From the NCBI RefSeq assembly GCF_000005505.3, contig NC_016132.3, positions 28,076,501-28,140,500 on the forward strand: a stretch of DNA of 64,000 nucleotides, written 5' to 3'. Below, piece after piece: positions 31,264 through 43,800 of the stretch. Positions within the stretch are counted from its first letter, which is position 1. Each line of letters starts with the position of its first letter. The position numbers and the translations under genes were made by a program. The notes under the pieces are model-generated. The model saw nothing but the letters and a program-made list of their open reading frames with translations, was not told the origin of the DNA and did not search any database. The stretch comes from Brachypodium distachyon. Lineage: Eukaryota; Streptophyta; Magnoliopsida; Poales; Poaceae.

Positions 31264-31723
31264 GATTTTTGGATAATTTTTGGATAATTATTTGGAGTTG
31301 AAAAACGATTTTATTTAAATAGTTATATAGCCCTAAAGGCATTTATAGGGCAAATGTATTTTTATTTACTTTATTCTGAGGGGAAATTACTCCCAAAAGT
31401 TGAATCATGGTAAAGCATGATTTTACAAATTTTCTGGAATTTATTTGGACCAATTTGGAGTTCAAAATCAAAAGATATCAAAGAAATACGAAAAACAGAA
31501 AAAGAAAAGGCTAAATGAAAAAAAAAGGGGAGAAAACCGGACCGGACACGCCCGGACCGGACCAAGCCGGCCTCGTGCCGCGCGCGCGCCTGCTGCCGCT
31601 GACGCGTGGGACCCGCGCGTCAGGGTTTTCATCCCCGATGGAAAGCGCCCGCGTCCGCCGCCGCGCGCCGTCTCCGCCGAGATCTCCGCGCTCCGTCCAT
31701 ATTTCGCAGCCCCGCCCGCGTCC

Positions 31724-31731
31724 TTTAAAAG
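31724..31731 (+). promoter_or_regulatory. TATA-like box 1, F 5' LTR
   Basis: CCTTTAAAAGCCCGTG, followed by a CT-rich stretch, matches the position of TATAAAGCCCG in the related solo LTRs. Confidence 0.6.
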
Positions 31732-32118
31732 CCCGTGCCTCCCTCTCTTCTTCCCCTCTTCTCGCCGCCTCGATTACGTGCCCCCGCCGACGAGTTTGCT
31801 CGCCGAAACCCTAGCGCCCGTCGCCGTCTCTCGCCCCGCGCTGACTCGCCAGTGAGCTTCTTCGCCCAAACATTGAAATTTCTGGACCGCATCGCCCTCG
31901 CGCATGTTTTGACGCGCACGGATTTGTCCTAGGTGCCCCCTAGCCGCCGGAAACGCGCCGCTCGTCGCTCGCCGGAGTTCCGCCCATGCCGCCGCGCTCG
32001 TCTCCGTCCTAGGCGAGGCCCCGCCCGCGTCCGCCGCCGCATTCCTTCTTCGCCGCCGCGCGCCGTCTCCGCCGAGATCTCCGCGCTCCGTCCATATTTC
32101 GCAGCCCCGCCCGCGTCC

Positions 32119-32126
32119 TTTAAAAG
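32119..32126 (+). promoter_or_regulatory. TATA-like box 2, F 5' LTR
   Basis: This is the duplicated copy of the box at 31724-31731, 395 bp downstream in identical context. Confidence 0.6.
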
Positions 32127-34700
32127 CCCGTGCCTCCCTCTCTTCTTCCCCTCTTCTCGCCGCCTCGATTACGTGCCCCCGCCGACGAGTTTGCTCGCCG
32201 AAACCCTAGCGCCCGTCGCCGTCTCTCGCCCCGCGCTGACTCGCCAGTGAGCTTCTTCGCCCAAACATTGAAATTTCTGGACCGCATCGCCCTCGCGCAT
32301 GTTTTGACGCGCACGGATTTGTCCTAGGTGCGCCCTAGCCGCCGGAAACGCGCCGCTCGTCGCTCGCCGGAGTTCCGCCCATGCCGCCGCGCTCGTCTCC
32401 GTCCTAGGCGAGGCGTCCGCCGTCCCCGAGTGCCGGCGACCGCGTCCGCGCCTTCGCCGTGCCGCGCCGCGTCGCCGCTGACCGTCCCCGAGCCGCCCGC
32501 CTCGCCGGAGTACCCGCGCCTCCCCCGCCCGGGCCGTGTCGCGGTCTTCCCCGTCTCCGACGTCCGCGGCCGCCGCGGGTAAAACCCTAGCGCATCTCGG
32601 CCGTCCATTTCATCCCAACGGTCCAGATTAGATCCTAGATTTTAATTTAATCGAACCAGTACGCGCCTATTAGAACGTGACATGTGGCACGGTAAAATAA
32701 AAATGAAAATCTAATTTTAATCCCCCGGAATAATTAAATGGCACTTTTGCAGAAAAACCCCTGTAACTTCAAATGATCATATCTTTTAATCTTTTGGCCA
32801 AATTTAACGATCCACACCTTTTTAGAATCCTTAGGAAATTTAGAATCTTTTGGCACTATCCAATTTCAAATTTCAATATTTGAATCACATTCAAATTTTA
32901 GAATAGGGTTTAATGCCATTTAAATCATAACTAATTATTTAGAAATCATTTTTAATTGAAACCAGTGCCCAAATATTTGTTTTATTATCCTCTGTTCATT
33001 GGGACAGAGAAATAAATATTTGAATTAAATTATTTGACTGAGGCCCATAAAATTTAGGGTTTTAATAAACTGTTTTTGCCTTTTGTTTAAAACCCTAGTG
33101 CTTTATTTTTAATTGGCAATGCTTGGGATCAGTTGATCATCCAAATAAAATAAACCAAGACATGTCACATGTATACATTGCATCATGGCATACATTCTTA
33201 CTCTTGATTGTATTGTGTGTTTATGTATGCAATGTTTGTATTTGATTAGTTTTCTCGGAGAGCGAACTGTGCGATTGCGAAGAGTGCTTGAGTACCAACT
33301 GCTATCAAGGCAAGTTCACTTTGACCATCATCCCATTATTTTATTATGCACTAGATTTTATTAGTTGCATTGTTAGGATTATTATTATATTTATGCTAGC
33401 TATGATTCTCCTAGTAGTGTAGGATACCCTTGCCATGTCCTCACCACCAATTGCCATCGTCGTAGAAAAATGCTATGCTATGATAATATACGAGGGTGGT
33501 ATTTTTGCAATGTGATACTATTGAATTACAATATGGTTTTCTTAGTGTATGGCAAAACAAGTAATTCAATGAACCGTCCTGGGTGGGCTGCTATGAGGAA
33601 GTGGAGATGTATGCAACGTCAGGTCCATTTCTATGGGTCCATTTCTATGAGTCGTCTCGCCATTTCTGTGGGAGCATCTGCGTTGCAACTGAGGAATGCC
33701 ACCCGGGGTAACCAGAGACTGGACTAGTTTCCTGTTTAGTAGCTTCCAGTACAACCACATGGTATTATGGGCTCTGCCAGGATGGATGTAAAAAATATGA
33801 ACCCGGATCCAAGGTGACATCGGTATGTAGCAGTGTAGGTGGGGGCGCGTCCCTCAGGTGGTCTAGGGGATTATGTTATGAAAATTCATGTAGTCGATGC
33901 CGTTGCTACTCTACCCTGAGGACAGCAAGGGATTAACACGTCGATTTCTTGTGGGGAATGTGTACAACCTCTCGAGAGTGTCAAACTAAGTACTTAGCCG
34001 TGTCCCCAGTTACGGACAATTATGAGCAACTAGATATTGGGGCTGTAAGGAAGGTCTCACTCATTCCAATTTCATAACAAAACAAATGGATTGAACTGGG
34101 TAGGAGCATTGTTGTTTCTACTCAATGTGGCTAGGTTAATAGGAGCATGGGTGTTTCTACTCCGTGTCCAATAGAATTCAAAACTATTTGTTTAAACATG
34201 ATAGGATTGAACTATGATGCTTTTATGCAACCAGCCAAACTCCACATAGCCAAATTATGCATCTACTTGGTAGGTCCTTTATAACTCTTGTGAACTTGCC
34301 AATACATTGAAATGTATTGACCACGTAGTGGCTGCAATTAACAATGCAGGTGGATCCGAAGATGAGTGAGCTTCGTCGTTATGTTGTGGGTCATGTGCTT
34401 ACATTCCAACATGCTCTCACCTTCGAGTAGTTGTGGCCCTTATGTTCTACCCTTTTCCGCTGCGGTAGTTTGAAACATTGTTTTTTTTTATGATGAAATG
34501 GTCTTTGTTTTTTGCTGACCCAAGAGGTCATGCGAGGTTTTAAGTACTATTTAAATCCTGGATGATGCGATGTAATAAAGTACCTTGACCTTTGTTTCTG
34601 TATATTTCATCATGAAACTGTGTGTGCTAGTGAGTCAATACAGGGACTAGCACAGTAAGCACAGGGATCGAACCCTAGTAAGGGGGAGGATCGCTTCAGA

Positions 34701-34712
34701 TGGTATCAGAGC
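34701..34712 (+). other. Primer-binding site of element F (initiator Met tRNA)
   Basis: TGGTATCAGAGC, two bases after the LTR end, is complementary to the 3' end of initiator methionine tRNA, the usual primer for chromoviruses. Confidence 0.92.
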
Positions 34713-35409
34713 AATGTGTTGCCTGTAAGAACGTGACCCTAGCTTGGATTAGGATAAGACAGACCAAAGACCAAACCTTAGGATTACTTTTTATCCCTAT
34801 CTGATCTATATATATACATATATTTTATTCCTTATCCTATTCATCTGAATCTTTGCTTTTATATCTTACATATGCGTGACATATTTGTTATTTTATTCCA
34901 CATATACACCAAATACTATGCTTTATACCACATATGCATGTTTATTATATTATACCACAGATGCATACTTATTTTTATTACACCGTACACCACTATAATC
35001 ATGTTGCCATGTTACGCACATAATATTTTGCATCCAATTTTATATTGGCATTTCCACCATAATATTAATGCTTATTACTTTGTTCCCACTTTACTACATT
35101 TACCTTATTTTATTTTTCCTCCATACATCCGACCATTTGATCATGTCACTAATACTCCCTTATCTACCTTCTTTGTTTTCTATAAATGGGAAGCCCAACA
35201 CCGTTCGGCAACGTATCGCCGTTCACCCGTGTCTACTACCCCTCCACGGACGAGACCAGTTGTTCAGTGGCCCTTTGGCGGCACTGTGTGTTTTCCTCGA
35301 CCTGCCACCACCCAGGTTCAGAGGCTGAGTCGAGACCGCCGCACCCGAGGGATGGCAGCCACGGTGGGAGATCGAGGCGAAGATCCGTGGGCGTGAGATC
35401 GCGCCAGCA
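34713..35409 (+). other. F leader region
   Basis: An AT-rich leader (34790-35180) and then GC-richer sequence lead into ORF0. The open frame at 34872-35396 is low-complexity and AT-driven in its first half, and I see no protein family. Confidence 0.5.
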
Positions 35410-36046
35410 ATGCCGGATATCACCTTCATCAGCCGCTACCCCACCTTCGAGCGGGGCCTTAAGTTCGCCATGCAGTACGCCTTCGCACAGGTGTGCCGGG
35501 ACAATCGGCACGAGTTCCCCGAGGACTCCCCCTTCCTCCTCTTTGGAAGGCGGAACCATGCATGCTCGGCAGTGGCTACAACCAACGACGAGGATGCAAC
35601 CCCAGTGACGACCCACTTCGAGAACATGGAGATAAACACCGTGGACTTGGAGTCTTGCCTCGAGCACAAGATGACCAGGGCCGACCTAGCCGAGGAGCAG
35701 GTTGGTAATCTGCTGGGAGAGAAGACCCAGTGGCTGGAGGACAAGGCCGTGTTGGAGAACATGGGAGACGCCATCGAGTAGATGCAGTATGAGAGGGACC
35801 AGGCTCGCTACTACTGCGAGCAGTTCAAGGCCTTCATTGAGGCAGCAGCCGCAGCCGCCGCAGAGCCAGCACCAACTGCCGCACCGGCACCAGACCAGGC
35901 CCCACCAGGAGGTGGTACCATAGGAGGAGGTGCCGACTGAGGAGGAGGAGCCCCGGGAGGTCCGCGAGATGGACACCCCTGCCACCAACACCCGCTCCAA
36001 GAGGAAGAGGGTAAATGGAGCCGCGACATCAGCCCCACCTCCCTAG
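35410..36046 (+). pseudogene. ORF0 upstream of gag (element F)
   Basis: The frame starts MPDITFISRYPTFERGLKFA and includes a predicted coiled coil (EHKMTRADLAEEQVGNLLGE, QWLEDKAVLENMGDAIE). A TAG at 35779-35781 interrupts it. The same frame continues (MQYERDQARYYCEQFKAF) into an Ala/Pro-rich then acidic tail, and the final basic NTRSKRKRV segment needs a change of frame plus another TAG near 35920. It ends at 36044-36046, about 290 bp before gag. The D counterpart is similar in layout, though sequence similarity is low. Function unknown. It is not gag, protease or envelope by any motif I can see. Confidence 0.6.
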
Positions 36047-36333
36047 TCTCGATGCCTGCCAGACTTTGTCATTTTCTATCGTTATCAGTATTGTGAGTTA
36101 GTCATTGACCATACAATCTATGTGTATGTTAATGTAGATCGATTGCATTTTCCGTACTCTTTATGGGCAGTACCCCATCATGAACAAGTCTGTTTTTGCT
36201 ATAATTTCAAAAACTTTTTTTTATGATTGATTGGGTGTATGTTTGATATATGCTTGAGTTATATCTTGTTTTGGGGGTTTAGTTATCCTTAGCTCTATTC
36301 TATCTGTTTCCTCATCTATGCTACCCTAAACAG

Positions 36334-37405
36334 ATGCCTCCGAGACGCCAGAACCCTGCCAACAACGCTGAGGCTAACAATGCCGACGCAGAAGGGAATG
36401 CTGCAACCATGCAGCAACTGTTGGCAGCACAGACCCAGTTGTTTCAGTTGATTACACAGCAAATGGCCAACAACAACAATCAGCAGAACCACAACAACCA
36501 GCAGCACCACCCACCTCAAGTGGATATGCTGACCAGATTTCTGCGTTTGCGCCCGCCTACCTTTTCCAGCTCCACTGAGCCCATAATGGCTGACGATTGG
36601 CTACGTTCGGTCAACAAAAATTTGGTCACCATCAACTGCGTTGAGGAAGAGAAAGTGCGATTCGCAGCTCATTTGCTAGAAGGACCCGCAGCGTCATGGT
36701 GGGAGAATTTTCAGATCACCACCACCATCGAGGATGTCACCTGGGACATGTTCCAGTAAGCCTTCCGCACCACCCACGTCTCTGCGGGAGTGCTTAGCCT
36801 GAAGAAGATGGAATTCCACAGACTGCGACAGGGAAGCCGCTCTGTGTCAGAGTATATAGAAGTTTTCAACCAACTGTCCCACTATGCGCCGGACGATGTG
36901 TACACCGATGCCAAGCACAGGGAGAAGTTCTTGGATGTTTGAACGACGAGCTATCGGTTCAATTCGCTGTTGCTTACACCCCCACTTACCAGTCCCTGAT
37001 TGACAAGGCCATCATTTTGGAGAGCAAACTCACTCAAATGGAGAGCCGCAAGAAGAGACTTCACCAAGGAGGCTCTCACAGTGGCCCGCACCAGAAGCAG
37101 CGCACCTCCTATGACGGAAGTGGCAGTTCCTCCTTGAGCAGGAACGGGAACCAGAGCAACCACCGCAGTGGAAGTAATGGTCACCACCACCGCCAGGGAA
37201 GCCAAGGACACCACCACCAGGGTGGCAATGGAAACCGGCACCATCCGCAGCACCAACACCAGCAGCAGCATCAGTTCACTCGCCCAAGGCCCATCAACGG
37301 CAATGGCCAGGGCAACAGTGGTCAGAACCACAATGCCAACAAGGACATGAGCAAAGTGGAGAGTGCTTTAAGTGTCACAAGATGGGACACTACGCCACCA
37401 ACTGC
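36334..37405 (+). pseudogene. Gag (element F)
   Basis: It begins MPPRRQNPANNAEANN, then LTRFLRLRPPTFSSSTEPIM, ADDWLRSVNKNL and LEGPAASWWENF, the Tekay/Del capsid block. A TAA at 36757-36759 replaces a sense codon just after WDMFQ. The frame resumes (AFRTTHVSAGVLSLKKMEFH), shifts near 36940 (MNDELSVQFAVAYTPTYQSL) and runs through a His/Gln/Asn-rich tail. Another shift brings the CCHC knuckle CFKCHKMGHYATNC (37364-37405) into frame. It would package element RNA, but at least one stop and two frameshifts prevent that. Confidence 0.9.
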
Positions 37406-38148
37406 CCGGAGAACCAGGATGGCACTGGAAACAAGCCCAATCCATTCCAGAAGGGCCACGTGAATCACGTGGACGTGGAAGAGATCACCGAGGAACCAGG
37501 TATCATACTTGGCACCTTCCACATTAATGCTTTTGAAGTACTAGTTTTATTCGACACTGGTGCATCACATTCATTCATTTCAAGAGTATTGGTAGAAAGA
37601 GGCAAATTACCCTCTTGGCTAGACCCATGAAAGTGAACTCACCGGGTGGAACAATGCTAGCAACCCAACACTGCCACCAGCTACCCCTAAGTATTGGGAG
37701 ACACACTTTTCCCTCTGATCTCATAGTTATAGATTCCCGAGGACCGGACCTAATCCTGGGAATGGACTGGTTGACCTTGTATGAAGGTTTAGTAGACTGT
37801 GCCTAGAGGACTATCACACTTACAACCCCAGACAAAAGACGCATCCGGTACAAGTCAACCCATGAGCTTAAGAGACCCAAGGTTAATGCTCTTAAGGGGG
37901 TTAGCATGGACAAAGTACCAATAGTGAAGGAATACCCGGACGTATTTCCAGAGGAATTACCAGGCATGCCACCGGACCATGATGTTGAGTTCCTCATTGA
38001 GTTAATGCCAGGAAGTGGACCCATAGCCAAGAGACCATATAAGATGGCTGTGGATGAATTAAAGGAGTTAAAGAAATAGCTAGCTGAACAGTTAGCGAAA
38101 GGTTTCATCCGCCCCAGTTCATCACCGTGGGGAGCACCTGTCCTGTTT
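37406..38148 (+). pseudogene. Aspartic protease and linker (element F)
   Basis: VLVLFDTGASHSFISRVLVE is the active site (DTGA). A stop at about 37628 with a frame change leads to FPSDLIVIDSRGPDLILGMD and WL. A TAG near 37804 and another before [20 protein letters not shown] (about 38080) follow. EYPDVFPEELPGMPPDHDVE is the conserved linker before RT. Confidence 0.9.
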
Positions 38149-39483
38149 GTGGAAAAGAAGGACAAGAGCCAATGGATGTGTATCGACTATCGTCCACTAA
38201 ATGAGGTGACGATAAAGAAAAAGTATCCTTTGCCCATAATCAAGGATCTATTCGATCAATTGAAGGGAGCTCAAGTGTTCTCAAAGATCGATCTGCGATC
38301 AGGACATTTTCAGTTGAAAATCCGAGAGATGGATATAACCAAGACGACATTCACCACTAGGTATGGATTGTATGAGTACACCGTGATGCCATTCGGTTTG
38401 ACCAATGCACCTGCATACTTCATGAACATGATGAACAAGGTGTTCATGGAATTCTTGGACAACTTTGTCATAGTATTCATCAATGACATATTGATCTATT
38501 CCAAGAGCAAGGAAGAGCATGAGCAACATCTGCACATGATTTTGGAGAAGGTGAGAGCGCACCAGCTGTACGCCAAATTCAGCAGGTGTGAATTTTGGTT
38601 ATCAGAAGTCAGTTTCCTTGGACACATAGTGTCAGGAGCCGGAGTAGCTGTTGACCCAGCTAAGGTTGCAGCAGTTACAGAATGGGAGGCACCGAAGAAC
38701 ATCGGGGAAGTCCGCAGTTTCCTTGGACTTGCTGGTTACTACTGGAGATTTATTGAAAACTTCTCCAAAATAGCTAAACCTATGACGGAACTCTTAAAGA
38801 AGGAGAAGAAGTTTACCTGGAATGAGAATTGTGAAGAGAGCTTCCAGGAATTGAAGAAGAGACTAGTGTCAACGCCCATCCTTGCTTTACCTGACCTGCA
38901 GGAGGATTTTCAAGTTTACTATGACGCCTCACGTCAAGGATTGGGAGGAGTGTTGATGCAAGGAGGAAGAGTTGTAGCGTACGCTTCGCGGCAACTAGAG
39001 AGCCACGAAGGCAACTATCCCACTCATGACTTGGAGTTAGCATCGATAGTGCACGCCCTGAAGACTTGGAGACACTACCTGATGGGAAAACATTGTGAAC
39101 TATTTACTGATCACAAGAGCCTGAAGTACATATTCACTCAGAAGGAGTTGAATCTGAGGCAGAGAAGATGGTTAGAACTGATAAAGGATTATGACCTGAG
39201 TCTGCAATACCATCCAGGCAAGGCTAATGTAGTAGCCAATGCATTGAGCCGCAAGGGCTATATTAATGGACTAACAGCTGGAGAATTACCACCGGAGTTG
39301 TGTGAACAGTTCAAGGACCTCAGACTGGAAATAGTACCGGAAGGTTACTTAGCCACCTCAGAAGTACAGCCCACGTTGCTGGATAAGATTAGAGAAGCAC
39401 AGAAGAGCGATTCAAAAATTAAGGAAATAAAAGAAAATATGCTTATTGGAAAGGCCAAAGATTTTCGAGAAGACGACCAGTGA
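38149..39483 (+). CDS. Reverse transcriptase and RNase H (element F)
   Basis: This is an open frame of 444 codons; upstream RT residues are before the ATG, so it is not a true start. RT blocks are [36 protein letters not shown] (Asp48) and [20 protein letters not shown], with active-site FINDIL at residues 110-115, Asn112 in place of the first Asp, as in element D. Connection: [20 protein letters not shown]. RNase [41 protein letters not shown] and [15 protein letters not shown]. It ends at a TGA where the integrase zinc-finger region begins. Confidence 0.93.
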   Translation: MEKKDKSQWMCIDYRPLNEVTIKKKYPLPIIKDLFDQLKGAQVFSKIDLRSGHFQLKIREMDITKTTFTTRYGLYEYTVMPFGLTNAPAYFMNMMNKVFMEFLDNFVIVFINDILIYSKSKEEHEQHLHMILEKVRAHQLYAKFSRCEFWLSEVSFLGHIVSGAGVAVDPAKVAAVTEWEAPKNIGEVRSFLGLAGYYWRFIENFSKIAKPMTELLKKEKKFTWNENCEESFQELKKRLVSTPILALPDLQEDFQVYYDASRQGLGGVLMQGGRVVAYASRQLESHEGNYPTHDLELASIVHALKTWRHYLMGKHCELFTDHKSLKYIFTQKELNLRQRRWLELIKDYDLSLQYHPGKANVVANALSRKGYINGLTAGELPPELCEQFKDLRLEIVPEGYLATSEVQPTLLDKIREAQKSDSKIKEIKENMLIGKAKDFREDDQ

Positions 39484-40828
39484 ACCATATGGTTCGGAAA
39501 ACGCATTTGCGTACCGCAGGATCCAGAAATCAGAAAGTTGATACTGCAAGAAGCCCATGACTCACTGTACTCAATCCACCCTGGAAACACGAAGATGTAC
39601 ATGGACCTAAACATTTTGGTGGTCCGGATTAAAGCGAGACATCGCAGAGTTCATTGCCTTGTGCGATGTGTGTAGCAGAGTTAAGACAGAGCACTAGAAG
39701 CCAGCAGGATTGCTAAGACCGCTGCCTATACCAGACTGGAAATGGGATAAAGTTGGCATGGACTTTATCACCGGTTTACCAAGAACCAGATCAGGTTATG
39801 ATTCTATTTGGGTAGTAGTTGATCGTTTAACCAAGGTCGCCCATTTCATACTGGTGAAGACTACTTACACCAGTGCACAGTTAGCGAAACGCTACATTTC
39901 CAGAATAGTGTGTTTACACGGGGTACCCAAGGAAATAGTTTCAGACATAGGTACCCAATTTACCTCAAGATTTTGGGGACAGCTTCATGAGTCTCTAGGA
40001 ACGAGACTAGAGTTCAGCACAGCTTTTCATCCGCAGACGGATGGACAAACTGAGAGAGTTAATCAAATCCTTGAGGATATGTTGAGAGCCTGCGCTCTAG
40101 ACTATGGATCCAGTTGGGATGACAATCTGTCGTATGCAGAGTTTTCATACAACAACAGCTTCCAAGCCAGCTTAGGAATGTCACCGTTTGAAGCTTTGTA
40201 TGGAAGGAAGTGCATAACACCATTGTTATGGGATGGTGTAGGAGACCGTAGCCTATTCGGCAAAGATTTGATAAAGGATGCCGAGGAAAAGGTTAGACTC
40301 ATCCGAGACCGACTGAAGGTAGCTCAGTCAAGGCAGAAAAGCTCCGCAGATACCAAACGTAGGGAGGTTACCTACGTGATTGAAGGAAGAGCGTATCTCA
40401 GAGTTTCGCCGATACGCGGGGTAAAGAAATTTGGTATCAAGGGAAAGTTAGCACCCCGTTTCATTGGACCTTTCAAGATCTTGTCACGCCAAGGAGAAGT
40501 GGTTTACAAGTTGGATTTACCAGAAGCTCTGTCCAATGTCCACAATGTCTTCCATGTATCGCAACTAAAGAAGTGTCATCCTAAGATGGCCGACACACCA
40601 CTAAGGGATACGATACCCCTAGAAGAAGTCCAGCTGCAGAGTGACCTCACCTATGAGGAGAAACCGATCAGGATCTTGGATACAGCTGAGAGACAAACCC
40701 GATCCAAGACCATCAGGTTCTGCAAAGTTCAGTGGGACCATCACACTGAAGAGGAAGCCACTTGGGAACGCGAAGATGATCTTCGAGAAGACCACCCACA
40801 CCTCTTTGCTAGCCACACCGAATCTTGA
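39484..40828 (+). pseudogene. Integrase with chromodomain (element F)
   Basis: The zinc-finger part ([20 protein letters not shown], then CDVC at about 39664-39675) is interrupted by a frameshift near 39610 and a TAG near 39698. The core is open from 39710: GMDFITGLP (Asp18), SDIGTQF (Asp79, with Ile instead of Arg after it) and TERVNQI (Glu115). KLAPRFIGPFKIL is the GPY/F module. The C-terminal chromodomain is KTIRFCKVQWDHHTEEEATW followed by EREDDLREDHPHLF, ending at 40828 just before the polypurine tract. Confidence 0.92.
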
Positions 40829-40840
40829 GGACGAGATTCA

Positions 40841-40857
40841 TCTTAAGGGGTTAGGTC
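40841..40857 (+). other. Polypurine tract of element F
   Basis: CTTAAGGGGTTAGGTC immediately precedes the LTR start at 40858 and has the position expected of the plus-strand primer. Element D has AAGGGGG in the same place. Confidence 0.65.
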
Positions 40858-43800
40858 TGTAACATCCCAAAATTTCAAACTTTTACATGTGCATTGCATC
40901 ATAAGCATCATGCCACAATTGCATATTTGAATTCAATTTTGAATCTCAAAAGGCTTTGGAAAGATTTTTATTTCAATTTAAACCTTAGCGTTTACACCCA
41001 TTTGAGCTTTGGATCTTCAAACCAATAAGATTTATTTATAAAAGGGGTTTATTGCATAAATAAGCTATCCCATAATTTTTGGATAATTATTTGGAGTTGA
41101 AAAACTATTTTATTTAAATAGTTATATAGCCCTAAAGGCATTTATAGGGCAAATGTATTTTTATATACTTTATTTTGAGGGGAAATTACTCCCAAAAGTT
41201 GTATCATGGTAAAGCATGATTTTACAAATTTTCTGGAATTTATTTGGACCAATTTGGAGTTCAAAATCAAAAGATATCAAAGAAATAAGAAAAACAGAAA
41301 AAGAAAAGGCTAAAAGAAAAAAAAGGGGAGAAAACCTCGCGCTGTCTTCGCCGAGATCTCCGTGCTCCGTCCATATTTCGCAGCCCCGCTCGCATCCTTT
41401 AAAAGCCCATGCCTCCCTCTCTTCTTCCCCTCTTCTCGCCGCCTCGATTACGCGCCCACGCCGATGAATTTGCTCGCCGAAACCCTAGCGGCGCCGTCGC
41501 CGTCTATCGCCCCGCGCCGGCTCGTCGGTGAGCTTCTTCACCCAAACCTTGAAATTTCTGGACCGCATTGCCCTCGCGCCCGTTTTGACGCGTGCGGATT
41601 TGTCCTAGGTGCCCCCTAGCCGCCAGAAACGCGCCGCCCGTTGCTCGCCGGAGTTCCGCCCGCACTCGTCTCCGTCCCCGGCAAGGCGTCCGCCGTCCCC
41701 GAGCGCCGACCACCGCGTCCGCGACTTCGCCGTGTCGCGCCGCGTCGCCCCCGACCAGCCCCGAGCCGCCCGCGTTGCCAGAGTACCCGCGCCACCGTCT
41801 TCCCCGTCTCCGACGTCCGCCGCCGCCGCGGGTAAAACCCTAGCGCATATCGGCTGTCCATTTCATCCCAACGGTCCAGATTAGATCCTAGATTTTAATT
41901 TAATCGAACCGGTACACGCCTATTAGACGTGACACGTGGCACGGTAAAATAAAAATGAAAATCTAATTTTAATCCCCCGGAATAATTAAATGGCACTTTT
42001 GCAGAAAAGCCCCTGTAACTACAAATGATCATATCTTTTAATCTTTTGGCCAAATTTAACGATCCACACCTTTTTGGAAACCGTAGGAAATGTAGAATCT
42101 TTTGGCACTGTCCAATTTCAAATTTGAATATTTGAATCACATTCAAATTTCAGAATAGGGTTTAATGCCATTTAAATCATAACTAATTATTTAGAAATCA
42201 TTTTTAATTGAAACCAGTGCCCAAAAATTTATTTTATTATCCTCTATTCATTGGGACAGAGAAATAAATATTTTGAATTAAATTATTTGACTGATGCCCA
42301 TAAAATTTAGGGTTTTAATAAACTGTTTTTGCCTTTTGTTTAAAACCCTAGTGCTTTATTTTTAATTGGCAATCCTTGGGATCAGTTGATCATCCAAATA
42401 AAATAAATCAAGACATGTCACATGTATACATTGCATCATGGCATACATTCTTACTCTTGATTGTATTGTGTGTTTATGTATGCAATGTTTGTATTTGATT
42501 AGTTTTCTCGGAGAGCGAACTGTGCGATTGTGAAGAGTGCTTGAGTACCAACTGCTATCAAGGCAAGTTCACTTTGACCATCATCCCATTATTTTATTAT
42601 GCACTAGATTTTATTAGTTGCATTGTTAGGATTATTATTGTATCAATGTTAGCTATGATTCTCCTAGTAGTGTAGGATACCCTTGCCATGTCCTCACCAC
42701 CAATTGCCATCGTCGTAGAAAAATGCTATGCTATGATAATATACGAGGGTGGTATTATTGCAATGCGATACTATTGAATTACAATATGGTTTTCTTAGTG
42801 TATGGCAAAACAAGTAATTCAATGAACCGTCCTGGGTGGGCTGCTATGAGGAAGTGGAGATGTATGCAACGTCAGGTCCATTTCTGTGGGTCCATTTCTA
42901 TGAGTCGTCTCGCCATTTCTATGGGAGCGTCTGCGTTGCAACTGAGGAATGCCACCCGGGGTAACCAGAGACTGGACTAGTTTCCTGTTTAGTAGCTTCC
43001 AGTACAACCACATGGTATTATGGGCTCTGGGGGATTATGTTCTGAAAATTCCTGTAGTCGATGCCGTTGCTACTCTACCCTGAGGACAGCAAGGGATTAA
43101 CACGTCGATTTCTTGTGGGGAATGTGTACAACCTCTCGAGAGTGTCAAACTAAGTACTTAGCCGTGTCCCCGGTTTCGGACAATTATGAGCAACTAGATA
43201 TTGGGGCTGTAAGGAAGGTCTCACTCATTCCAATTTCATAACAAAACGAATGGATTGAACTGGGTAGGAGCATTGTTGTTTCTACTCAATGTGGCTAGGT
43301 TAATAGGAGCATGGGTGTTTCTACTCCGTGTCCAATAGAATTCAAAACTATTTGTTTAAACATGATAGGATTGAACTATGATGCTTTTATGCAACCAGCC
43401 AAACTCCACATAGCCAAATTATGCATCTACTTGGTAGGTCCTTTATAACTCTTGTGAACTTGCCAATACATTGAAATGTATTGACCACGTAGTGGCTGCA
43501 ATTAACAATGCAGGTGGATCCGAAGATGAGTGAGCTTCGTCGTTATGTTGTGGGTCATGTGCTTACATTCCAACATGCTCTCACCTTCGAGTAGTTGTGG
43601 CCCTTATGTTCTACCCTTTTCCGCTGCGGTAGTTTGAAACATTGTTTTTTTTATGATGAAATGGTCTTTGTTTTTTGCTGACCCAAGAGGTCATGCGAGG
43701 TTTTAAATACTATTTAAATCCTGGATGATGCGATGTAATAAAGTACCTTGACCTTTGTTTCTGTATATTTCATCATGAAACTGTGTGTGCTAGTGAGTCG

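Larger units (their letters stand above)
31656..32414 (+). repeat. Tandem duplication inside the F 5' LTR
   Basis: 31656-32019 and 32051-32414 are almost identical 364-bp copies offset by 395 bp. Each has the core promoter (see next entries). The 3' LTR has one copy (about 41340-41640). Confidence 0.9.
31264..34698 (+). mobile_element. 5' LTR of element F (start missing, promoter duplicated)
   Basis: It aligns to the 3' LTR (40858-43861) from about ATAATTTTTGGATAATTATT (31273) to GGATCGCTTCA at 34698, directly before the primer-binding site. The first about 210 bp of the LTR are missing. It contains a 364-bp direct duplication absent from the 3' LTR, and two stretches (near 31540-31650 and 33780-33870) deleted from the 3' LTR. 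No protein gene is supported here. Confidence 0.88.

Noticed and set aside
31933..32608. Duplicated Arg/Pro-rich frames in the F 5' LTR as a protein repeat
   Set aside because: They are a by-product of the promoter duplication, and the 3' LTR does not preserve the frame.
34872..35396. Frame in the F leader as a membrane protein
   Set aside because: Its hydrophobic, Ile/Tyr-rich start comes from AT-rich leader DNA and shows no protein family.
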